From NCBI GenBank assembly GCA_003222835.1, contig QHXE01000146.1:1-8058 (forward strand): a DNA stretch of 8,058 nucleotides, given 5' to 3'. Position numbers and translations under genes: made by a program. A model generated the notes under the pieces. That model had not been told where the DNA came from and ran no database searches. It was given only the letters and a program-made list of their open reading frames with translations. Positions 1-6,228 of the stretch are shown here, in pieces. Source of the DNA: Acidobacteriota bacterium. GTDB taxonomy: Bacteria > Acidobacteriota > Blastocatellia > Pyrinomonadales > Pyrinomonadaceae. Within the stretch, counting starts at the first letter, position 1; the number at the start of each line of letters is the position of its first letter.

Positions 1-200
1 GATTTTCGGAACGCCTTAATTGGAAAATGATGGAAAATGGAACCCCTCGTGTTGATAGGCGCAGGTGATCCACTCTCAACTAGTCTTGTACTCTATCTCT
101 ACGCGGACCTGTCCACACTACACATGCTAGTGCGTACGACGGTTTAGCAAACGGGTGATTGCGCTCTGGCTCGCTGGTAAATCGCTGAAAACTAAAGACG

Positions 201-222
201 CCGTCCGGCAGGCTCTGGACGG
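201..222 (-). terminator. Weak candidate intrinsic terminator of the operon
   Basis: CCGTCC at 201-206 is the exact reverse complement of GGACGG at 217-222, giving a 6-bp stem with a 10-base loop. Read on the minus strand, the stem is followed by CGTCTTTAGTTTT, which is U-rich but interrupted. It lies about 135 bases after the stop of the last gene, a plausible place for transcript termination. The stem is short and the U-tract imperfect, so this is only a candidate. Confidence 0.25.
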
Positions 223-320
223 TTTGGGCACGGTTGGCAGCCTATTGGGATAAATGGGATAAGGGCTTTTTACAACCCGCGCTGCGCCTTCGGCGGTGGA
301 TGACGTTTTTGGCGAGACAC

Positions 321-345
321 GGTTGCTTGATGGCCAGAAGCAGCC
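321..345 (-). other. Short hairpin just past the SpoIID-type stop codon
   Basis: GGTTGCTT (321-328) and AAGCAGCC (338-345) are complementary except at one position, giving a roughly 8-bp stem around a 9-base loop, 12 bases beyond the stop codon at 358-360. No U-run follows on the minus strand, so it is not a classical intrinsic terminator. It could protect the mRNA 3' end or be chance. Confidence 0.2.
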
Positions 346-357
346 GAACTAGTGGAA

Positions 358-1422
358 CTAGCTTTCAGGAACCGAGAAAAGAGCTTTCAACTGCGTGTTC
401 GGAAAGTAGTGCTCGAGAATCTCACGGAAATCGGAGCCGTGTTGCGCCATGCTGCGCGCGCCACGCTGGCAGAGACCAAGACCGTGTCCTTGACCGATAC
501 CTTCCAGAATAACTTCCCCATCCTCTTCGTGCGCTATGAAATTGTTGCTCGGAACAGCGTTCCAACCGAGCACGCGATCAATCGCGAGGCGCCCGATTTC
601 TCCACGGAGCAGTAGCGCAGCATCATCGCGCGAGACATTGCGGGTCCAGCGGACTGGATTCTTGTAGCAGACATCGCACAGCACAGAAAAATAGGGATAA
701 GCGGTTCGAGGCAAGCCGATTTCCGCAAGCGTGCGTGTGTGCCCACCGCAACTTCGCGTGAACATGGCGGTGACAGCTTTCTCAGCGAAAGTAAGCACGA
801 GATCGTGCGTCGCGGCTGCAGCAGTAGCCGCAGGGCTATCGACGGCGGGCGGTTCGCGAAGAAACTGGCAATGGGTGAGATCGCAGAAATCGAAGTTCGA
901 GTGGCGCCCGCCGCCGGCAACAAAATAAGAACGGCTGACGACCGCTTGAGCTTTCAGAGCTTCGAGCGGGGTGCCCAGAGCGGATTCCGCCTGCACTGCG
1001 GAGGCTACTGCGGTTTCCAGATCCATTGTGACGATCGGGACCAATTCGCCATTGGCGACCTTCAGGTCGAGCACACCGAAGTAGCGCCGTTTGATTTTGC
1101 CAGGCACCGCGATGACGAGCTCGGTCGCTTGCTGATTGCGGCCGGAAGCGCGCATTTGGGTTGCGCGGACTTCGCTGCCGCCACAAGTGAGGAGCAAGCT
1201 AGCGCCTGCGGACCGGATGTTCAGGAGGCTGCAGCTGGATCCCCCACGCAGAAAGATCCGCTGACCGGCAGCGGAAACGAGCAACTCTCCCGCCGGCTCG
1301 GCTGCAAGCGTAAGGTGTTGTGTATGAAAAATCCCGAGCACGCCGATGCGGACCGTCTGGGTCTGCGCCGGCGCGATCATGGGAAGCCCGAGCAAGAGAA
1401 GCAATGTGCAGAGCCAACGCAC
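358..1422 (-). CDS. Secreted SpoIID/LytB-domain protein (putative peptidoglycan glycan-strand enzyme)
   Basis: This 354-residue protein belongs to the SpoIID/LytB family, whose characterised sporulation member is a lytic transglycosylase cutting denuded glycan strands. Visible features: an N-terminal signal sequence (about residues 1-19, ending APAQ); the family core around 140-170 with Glu146 before TPLEALKAQAVVSRSY, matching the catalytic-Glu region; a CDLTHCQ motif at 180-186, the Cys/His segment that can bind zinc in some members; and the C-terminal signature GQGHGLGLCQRGA near 310-322, followed by ILEHYFP. Length and both family ends look complete. The start is GTG at 1422, with GGAGGA eight bases upstream. 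It begins four bases after the PBP-like gene and is the last gene of the operon. Nothing else here suggests sporulation, so a vegetative wall-remodelling or amidase-enhancer-like role is more likely. Family assignment is firm; activity is inferred. Confidence 0.92.
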   Translation of the reverse strand: MRWLCTLLLLLGLPMIAPAQTQTVRIGVLGIFHTQHLTLAAEPAGELLVSAAGQRIFLRGGSSCSLLNIRSAGASLLLTCGGSEVRATQMRASGRNQQATELVIAVPGKIKRRYFGVLDLKVANGELVPIVTMDLETAVASAVQAESALGTPLEALKAQAVVSRSYFVAGGGRHSNFDFCDLTHCQFLREPPAVDSPAATAAAATHDLVLTFAEKAVTAMFTRSCGGHTRTLAEIGLPRTAYPYFSVLCDVCYKNPVRWTRNVSRDDAALLLRGEIGRLAIDRVLGWNAVPSNNFIAHEEDGEVILEGIGQGHGLGLCQRGARSMAQHGSDFREILEHYFPNTQLKALFSVPES

Positions 1423-1426
1423 TGCG

Positions 1427-2299
1427 TCATTCCTCCATCTGCCGGAGCATGTGCCCGGCGGTTTCCGCAGCTTTTGCGCCGGTGACGCTGTGAATGCGGA
1501 GGAAGAGAAGAATCTCGGGTTGCTCCGCGGGAACTAGCGCAAGAACAAAGCCATCCGCCGGAGCCCAGGAAGCGTGCGTGCAAGGCGCAGTGCCGGTTTT
1601 CACGAGAGCCGTGGTTTGTTTCAGTTGATGTCCAATCGCAGCGCCCGTACCGTGCAGGGCTGATTGCCGCATTCCTTCGATCAGTGGAGACACGCCGGGC
1701 TGATCCTTGCGGCGATACAGTTCGAGATAAGCCCGCGCCATGTGCAGCGGGGAAATGCGCCAACGCGCTCCCAGGCCCATGAAATTAGCGGCTGTGGACT
1801 CGGCGCCGGGCGATTCGAGTCCAAAGGACTGGACGAGCGAAGCAAGCTGCTCGGGCGAGACACTCTCCGCCAGAAGATGAAAATACGTGTTGCAGGAGAC
1901 AGCAACTGCGGAAATAACGTCAAGTTTGCCGTGTGGCTGGGGCTGCCAGCATCCACTCGCTTTGCCTTTGCATTCGTAAATGGGATAGCGGAAATCATGC
2001 CCTCCGGCGTATGCCAGCGCCGTAAAAGGTTTCACCAGAGAACCCAGCGGAATGGGCTGATCGGAATTCTTCCAGTGGCTTGCGAGGACAGCGCCGGACC
2101 GCGCATCCAGCAAAAGATACGATGTTTCACTTCTCGCGTAGTTACCCTGGAGAATTTCGACAGCGGATTGCGCGAATAGGGAGCGCGTGGCGCTGCTCGT
2201 GGGTTCAGATTGGCGGCAGAAGACAGGAGCCGCAAGAAACCCAAGGAAAAGCAACAGGAGGAAATGCCCAGCGTTTTTTTGATCGGCTATTGCGCCCAT
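1427..2299 (-). CDS. Compact penicillin-binding transpeptidase-domain protein (PBP2-like)
   Basis: This 290-residue protein has the three active-site motifs of serine penicillin-recognising enzymes: SLVK (Ser87-Lys90), SCN (135-137) and KTGT (234-237). A hydrophobic segment at about 12-27 is a signal peptide or anchor; the Cys at 28 lacks a good lipobox. The context SCNTYFHLLAE resembles the SCDTYF region of class B PBP2, and WRISPLHMARAY (180-191) and EGMRQSALHGTG (208-219) are typical PBP motifs. It is a bare transpeptidase domain: there is no class B N-terminal dimerisation domain and no glycosyltransferase, and at 290 residues it is about half the usual length, near class D beta-lactamase or BlaR-sensor size. 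The ATG at 2299 overlaps the upstream gene by 13 bases and lacks a clear Shine-Dalgarno, so translation is probably coupled. No in-frame alternative start exists before the preceding stop. It may cross-link, trim or only bind stem peptides; a beta-lactamase role is less likely. Confidence 0.88.
   Translation of the reverse strand: MGAIADQKNAGHFLLLLFLGFLAAPVFCRQSEPTSSATRSLFAQSAVEILQGNYARSETSYLLLDARSGAVLASHWKNSDQPIPLGSLVKPFTALAYAGGHDFRYPIYECKGKASGCWQPQPHGKLDVISAVAVSCNTYFHLLAESVSPEQLASLVQSFGLESPGAESTAANFMGLGARWRISPLHMARAYLELYRRKDQPGVSPLIEGMRQSALHGTGAAIGHQLKQTTALVKTGTAPCTHASWAPADGFVLALVPAEQPEILLFLRIHSVTGAKAAETAGHMLRQMEE
1431..1436 (-). promoter_or_regulatory. Ribosome binding site deciding the GTG start of the SpoIID-type gene
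   Basis: On the minus strand GGAGGA lies 8 bases before GTG (1422-1420), inside the last codons of the PBP-like gene (..ATG GAG GAA TGA). The nearby ATG at 1430-1428 overlaps the PBP stop as ATGA but opens a different frame with no signal peptide or SpoIID sequence, so GTG is the supported start. Confidence 0.7.
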
Positions 2300-3978
2300 G
2301 CGTAAACGACCGTTTGCGTCTGGCGGTCGGCGGCGTCGTGAATAACAATCTTCTCAGAGGAAACGCCCTTCAGCGTGAAACTCAGGCTGGCCATGTTCTC
2401 AGAGAAGAACTCCGGGCTTCCACCCTTCTGAGGAGCGCCGGAACCCAAGTCCAGCATTTTGGTGAACGTGACGAAGTTTTCCCGCTCGTGTTGATGATCA
2501 AATCGGGCAGCAAACACAGCGGCCGAAGCAGACGGTTTCTTGTCTAAGCCCTCGAGAGCGCTCGTTAAGAAGGCGGCATTGTCTGACACGATCAGATATT
2601 TCCCGCGAACTGCGACTGCGAGAGGCCAAAGACCATCCAGCACGCTGTAACCCGAAGCGGCCTTCCATCCGACGCCCAACTGTCCGGTCGTGAATCCCGA
2701 CCGAACAAACTCAACCAATGCCGCATGCATTGCTTGTTCGTCCCAGTCGGCTTCTCCGCGAAACGCCAGAGCGGTGTGAATGCGGACGAATACCCCGGCG
2801 GAGTCGCGCTCGGTGCTCTGCAGTTGCAGTTGCGCAAGAACATGATTCTTGTCAAACACGGCTTGCAACGGGCCGCTGCTATCGCCCTTGACGGAATTTT
2901 GTGTCGGTGGCTGGTCGATTCGCGTCTCCAGGTCCGACGCGGAACCCGTCTCGCCGCGGCCCAGTTGGACCTGAGGAGCCAGTTTGTCCGGCGCCGCGGG
3001 TCCCACATGTGGTGCGAGGATTTTTGCAGTCAGCAACTCCACGCATTCTTTGCCATCGGGGTCGGCCTTTGCTTCGTAGATGCCGGTATTGGCCGGAACG
3101 AGGCTAAGAATCTCTGCAACAGCTGCCGGTCCCTTCGATTCCGGAGCTTCGCGGGCGACCTTTCGCAACAAGATACGCTCCTCGTGATACTCCTTTCCGG
3201 AGCGCGTGAGATCGGAAACTGCAGCGCTGTACTGCTTCATGTCCGTAGTGTTTTGCTGAATCCAATAGGACCGGAAGTAGGAACTCGGGACGATTTTCTC
3301 GAGGTTCAGGACTATACGCAAATCACCCGGCGCGCCGGCCGCCGCAACCGAGCGTGTCCACCATGGCTCCACTTCCACACTCTGCACCTTGTCGCCCGCT
3401 AGCAGTTGCAGAGCTCCGGCCATCAAGTCTTCGCGCGTCGCCAGTAAAAGATGATCGCCGGTGACCGCGAACGCGACTTCGCGATCGGATTCTGGATCTT
3501 GGCGATAGAAGAAGTTGACGCCTCCCGCGGTGCGCGTCTCGAATTGGGCCCGTGTTTGCCACAGCGCCGACTGCATGGAGTCGGCGGAAGCCAGCCGCGT
3601 GATGTACAGAAATTGCAGTTTTCCGATGTCGTAGAGGGCCAAAACGCTCTGCCTGCCGGCCACTTGATGCAGCAAATCCGCGCCCACCGGCACGCCCCCG
3701 GCTTTTGAAAACTCGTTGCTGGCATCCTGCAGCCTGAGGAGCAGGCGCGATTGCGAGAAAACATCGTAATTCTTGCTCTTGAGCCAATTCTCTTTTTCCT
3801 GGGACTTGTCCCAGTCCCCAAGCAGCGACGCAAAATCCTTGGCTTGCAGATAGAGGAGCGCGCCGGAAGGCACAAAGTGGGAGAGCTCAGGCTCGCCCGG
3901 GGCAGCCGCGCGGTACGCGCCCCAGGTCACGCCAAAAAATACGACCGACAAAAGTGCAACCAAGATAGCGCGTTTCAT
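2287..3978 (-). CDS. DUF3352-like exported protein with two homologous halves
   Basis: This 563-residue protein is of unknown function. It starts with a basic residue pair and a hydrophobic segment (about 4-20), so it is exported or membrane-anchored with the bulk in the periplasm. An internal duplication is visible: HFVPSGALLYLQAKD (34-48) resembles SLVPANTGIYEAKAD (292-306), and VAFAVTGDHLLLATREDL (168-185) resembles LAVAVRGKYLIVSDNAAF (453-470), in the same order and at similar distance. This layout recalls DUF3352-type proteins and a hypothetical protein I associate with acidobacterial genomes; the assignment is from memory. A low-complexity linker (about 326-368) joins the halves. No catalytic motif is apparent. 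The ATG overlaps the TPR stop as ATGA and has a strong AGGAGGA five bases upstream. It sits between a TPR protein and two wall proteins, which suggests an envelope role without defining it. Confidence 0.8.
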   Translation of the reverse strand: MKRAILVALLSVVFFGVTWGAYRAAAPGEPELSHFVPSGALLYLQAKDFASLLGDWDKSQEKENWLKSKNYDVFSQSRLLLRLQDASNEFSKAGGVPVGADLLHQVAGRQSVLALYDIGKLQFLYITRLASADSMQSALWQTRAQFETRTAGGVNFFYRQDPESDREVAFAVTGDHLLLATREDLMAGALQLLAGDKVQSVEVEPWWTRSVAAAGAPGDLRIVLNLEKIVPSSYFRSYWIQQNTTDMKQYSAAVSDLTRSGKEYHEERILLRKVAREAPESKGPAAVAEILSLVPANTGIYEAKADPDGKECVELLTAKILAPHVGPAAPDKLAPQVQLGRGETGSASDLETRIDQPPTQNSVKGDSSGPLQAVFDKNHVLAQLQLQSTERDSAGVFVRIHTALAFRGEADWDEQAMHAALVEFVRSGFTTGQLGVGWKAASGYSVLDGLWPLAVAVRGKYLIVSDNAAFLTSALEGLDKKPSASAAVFAARFDHQHERENFVTFTKMLDLGSGAPQKGGSPEFFSENMASLSFTLKGVSSEKIVIHDAADRQTQTVVYAWAQ

Positions 3979-6029
3979 GCCTTTCCTCCTGGTTTCGCAA
4001 CTGTTTTTGCGGGTGCGGCGGCCTGAGCAACAAGGTGCGGCCGAACCAGGCGATCCTGCTCCAATTCGGCGTGCAGAATCGGCTGGCGTGCCGCGTTGGT
4101 GTGTTGACGCCGCAAGCGCGCTCTGACGTCCTGCAATTGTGCGGAGATGCGCTTCAGCTCTGCGGGCGATTTTTCGAGCTTCTGCGCGATCTGCAGGTAA
4201 GAGGCCGCCTCATCCAAATGGTCAAGCCGCAGCATCGCCAAAGCGATTTCGTGGGCAAGCTCGGCTTGCTGAGAAGGCTGCAGCGCGAGGCCCGGCGAAG
4301 CTTCCACTTCACCTTGGCTGGTATAAGTCTCTTCGGTGCCGAGAATCCCTTCATCATTTGCATTGGCCGGCGCGACGCGCCCAAGCTGTCTTCTTTGCAG
4401 CAGCTGCTCGATCGAAGCCAGCGCTCGTTCGTCCTCCGGAATAGAGACGGCCGCGCGGAAGAAAGGCACGCGTGCGTCTTCTCTCGACGGCGAATCCGCC
4501 AGCGCTTTCGCTAGCACTTCCATTTTGGCGTGCGCGTCCGTCGAGTTCTGCGCCGCGGCCAGGCGGGAATCATAGAAATAAGGACGGTCTGCGGCAGCCG
4601 GTTTGATGTCTTTCGTGCCTGCTGCCAGCTTCAGCTCGGCGCTCCCAAAGTCGCTGGGCTGAGGTAAACCCGCTAACGCCGTCGCCGCTTGCACGCGAAG
4701 CGCATACGGATTCTCGGACGCTGCCGCCAGCTTCGCGAGGCTTTGCGCCGGCGCCGTCTTGTCCTGTGCGGCTGCGAGCTGCACCTTGGCGAGCCTCAGT
4801 TGGAAAGACGGCTCCCACGGAGTAGCCTTGGCAAGCGGTTCGAGGAACATCACCGCCTCCGCGGGATGCCCGGTCTTCTCGAATAGCGCCGCGGACGAGT
4901 CCATATTCTGATAGGCATCGCCCACCACCAGGACGAGCCGCTTGAGCAGTGTGACCGCCCCCTGCGTGTCGCCGTCAGCGATGCGAATTGCCGCCAAGCC
5001 CAGGAAATTCGTGGCAACAAGCTGGTGCTCTTCCAGCTCGCGCGCAAACACGAATTCCAGGATTTTCCTCGCTGATTGCTTATCGCCGCCATCAAAAAGC
5101 AGCCGCGCGCCGGTCCGCAGGCTTTGCGCCCCGGGCGCCGTTTGCGGGTCTGCCTTGTACCCGGAAATAATCGTGTCCAGCGTTCCCAGTTTCGCCGCGC
5201 ACTCCATTTCGTACGGAACGAGAGGGGAGGAATCGGAAACCGTGGGGTCCTTCTGCAACGTGGCGATGAGGTCGGCAGCCTGGCTGTATTGCTTCGTCGC
5301 AACCAGGTATTTCACCCAACGAAGCTGCCAACTCCACCAAACAGCTCGCGCATTTTCCTGTTGTAATCCTTCCGCCTTTGCGGTCGCCGCTTGCACCGCC
5401 TCCAGGATGCGCTGGTAGAGCGGCCCGCGATTCGCCAGCGGAATCCACGATATATCCACAATGTCCCGCAGAACGATGGTGGGATCGGGAGCCGAGGTGG
5501 ATAGATCAAGCAACCAGCTTGTCGCCGCTGCGGGATCGCCTTGCAGCGCATAAACACTGTGTAGCACCGCGTTGGAACGATAGTTCCCATTGCGATGGAG
5601 ATAGGCGCGAACGAGCTGTTCGACTTCAGGCTTCAGGTCCGCGAACAACCCGCGCGTCCGCACGTGATCGGACGCACGGCCGAAATCTGCCCAGAAAGTC
5701 TCCGGCAACCGCGCGTTGTTCACCTGATTCAACTCTACCGCAAAGAACAGCTTCCATTGCGCGATGGCTTCGGCGCGATTCTTGGATTTGAAATAAGCAA
5801 GCGCTTCCGGGTACAAGGCAGACCCGCAAACGGCGCCCGGGGCGCAAAGCCTGCGGACCGGCGCGCGGCTGCTTTTTGATGGCGGCGATAAGCAATCAGC
5901 GAGGAAAATCCTGGAATTCGTGTTTGCGCGCGAGCTGGAAGAGCACCAGCTTGTTGCCACGAATTTCCTGGGCTTGGCGGCAATTCGCATCGCTGACGGC
6001 GACACGCAGGGGGCGGTCACACTGCTCAA
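3975..6029 (-). CDS. 3' portion of an interrupted large TPR protein gene
   Basis: Only 3975-5804 (610 codons with the stop) is native sequence. The open frame continues into the antisense repeat arm as far as a TTG at 6029, but those first residues (starting SSVTAPCVSPS) are antisense translation and not real protein. Native sequence resumes at ALAYFKSKNRAEAIAQWK, the second part of a TPR motif with Ala8, Tyr11, Ala20 and Trp24 in place, and continues as helical, Ala/Leu-rich TPR-type repeats such as YSQAADLIATLQKDP, HPAEAVMFLEPLAKATP and DHLDEAASYLQIAQKLEKSP. It ends in an Ala/Pro/Lys-rich tail (APAKTVAKPGGKA). TPR arrays bind partner proteins; no enzyme domain is seen. The intact protein would continue from the fragment at 6146-8058. 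With no good start of its own, this part is probably not expressed as a normal protein if the duplication is real. Confidence 0.7.
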   Translation of the reverse strand: MSSVTAPCVSPSAMRIAAKPRKFVATSWCSSSSRANTNSRIFLADCLSPPSKSSRAPVRRLCAPGAVCGSALYPEALAYFKSKNRAEAIAQWKLFFAVELNQVNNARLPETFWADFGRASDHVRTRGLFADLKPEVEQLVRAYLHRNGNYRSNAVLHSVYALQGDPAAATSWLLDLSTSAPDPTIVLRDIVDISWIPLANRGPLYQRILEAVQAATAKAEGLQQENARAVWWSWQLRWVKYLVATKQYSQAADLIATLQKDPTVSDSSPLVPYEMECAAKLGTLDTIISGYKADPQTAPGAQSLRTGARLLFDGGDKQSARKILEFVFARELEEHQLVATNFLGLAAIRIADGDTQGAVTLLKRLVLVVGDAYQNMDSSAALFEKTGHPAEAVMFLEPLAKATPWEPSFQLRLAKVQLAAAQDKTAPAQSLAKLAAASENPYALRVQAATALAGLPQPSDFGSAELKLAAGTKDIKPAAADRPYFYDSRLAAAQNSTDAHAKMEVLAKALADSPSREDARVPFFRAAVSIPEDERALASIEQLLQRRQLGRVAPANANDEGILGTEETYTSQGEVEASPGLALQPSQQAELAHEIALAMLRLDHLDEAASYLQIAQKLEKSPAELKRISAQLQDVRARLRRQHTNAARQPILHAELEQDRLVRPHLVAQAAAPAKTVAKPGGKA
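3984..3990 (-). promoter_or_regulatory. Strong ribosome binding site of the DUF3352-like gene
   Basis: On the minus strand AGGAGGA stands 5 bases before ATG (3978-3976), within the last codons of the TPR gene. The ATG shares bases with the TPR stop (ATGA), a standard translational coupling arrangement that also fixes this start. Confidence 0.7.
4743..5166 (-). repeat. Left arm of a perfect 424-bp inverted repeat (original copy)
   Basis: Compared in ten-base blocks along its length, this arm is the exact reverse complement of 5805-6228: paired positions sum to 10971 at both ends and throughout, so there are no indels, and I found no mismatch. Identity stops at 4742/6229 and 5167/5804. This copy is the original, because minus-strand coding runs through it and both flanks in one frame, encoding the TPR segment from about SGYKADPQ to DKTAPAQ. 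Confidence 0.97.
4745..4754. repeat. 10-bp perfect palindrome at the outer edge of the left arm
   Basis: GCGCCGGCGC equals its own reverse complement and begins two bases inside the arm boundary at 4743. The same palindrome stands at the matching place of the other arm. Because it reads the same on both strands, a nascent strand ending here can pair with either template strand. Confidence 0.85.
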
Positions 6030-6228
6030 GCGGCTCGTCCTGGTGGTGGGCGATGCCTATCAGAATATGGACTCGTCCGCGGCGCTATTCGAGAAGACCG
6101 GGCATCCCGCGGAGGCGGTGATGTTCCTCGAACCGCTTGCCAAGGCTACTCCGTGGGAGCCGTCTTTCCAACTGAGGCTCGCCAAGGTGCAGCTCGCAGC
6201 CGCACAGGACAAGACGGCGCCGGCGCAA
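5805..6228 (+). repeat. Right arm of the perfect 424-bp inverted repeat (antisense intruding copy)
   Basis: This arm carries the TPR coding sequence of 4743-5166 in the opposite orientation. It separates the two TPR fragments, changes the reading frame between them and supplies the stop at 6146 that ends the upstream fragment. The plus-strand open frame within it repeats the genuine TPR residues (FARELEEHQLVATNF and onward), which explains why a plausible-looking plus-strand protein appears here; it is not a separate gene. The spacer between arms is 638 bp of native TPR sequence. Confidence 0.97.

Larger units (their letters stand above)
1..357. other. Non-coding region downstream of the operon
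   Basis: I see no supported gene, tRNA, rRNA or mobile-element end in this stretch. The plus-strand open frames that begin near 234 and 352 run into the antisense of the SpoIID-type gene and have no recognisable protein features or ribosome binding site, so they look spurious. Small local repeats are present: two tandem copies of TGGAAAATG(A/G) near 21-40, two copies of TGGGATAA near 246-262, and a repeated GAACTAG-like word just past the SpoIID stop. Two weak hairpins are listed separately. The stretch may be a 3' untranslated region plus intergenic space. Confidence 0.5.

Noticed and set aside
1..230. Possible tRNA or small RNA in the gene-poor left edge
   Set aside because: I found no T-loop GGTTCRANTCC-like sequence, no acceptor-stem pairing and no strong promoter-like pair followed by a good terminator.
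739..1485. Long plus-strand open frame (248 codons) opposite the SpoIID-type gene
   Set aside because: It is fully antisense to a gene with clear family motifs, a signal peptide and a ribosome binding site, and its own translation has no recognisable features.
1377..1763. Minus-strand ATG at 1430 overlapping the PBP stop as ATGA, as a start for the next gene
   Set aside because: That ATG opens a frame without SpoIID motifs that ends soon after. The GTG at 1422 has a well-placed GGAGGA and gives a signal peptide and full family sequence.
4942..5418. Plus-strand open frame sharing its first residues with the minus-strand frame that starts at 6029
   Set aside because: The shared residues are the antisense translation of the TPR repeat arm. 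The match arises from the inverted duplication, not from a shared protein domain.
4743..6228. Inverted repeat as the ends of an insertion sequence or integron-like element
   Set aside because: The spacer encodes native TPR protein in frame with its left flank, there is no transposase or recombinase, and the left arm is itself coding. An inverted duplication explains it better.
4743..6228. Phase-variable switch controlling the TPR gene
   Set aside because: Flipping the spacer in either orientation leaves the right arm antisense and the frame broken, so no ON state exists in this sequence, and no invertase gene is nearby.
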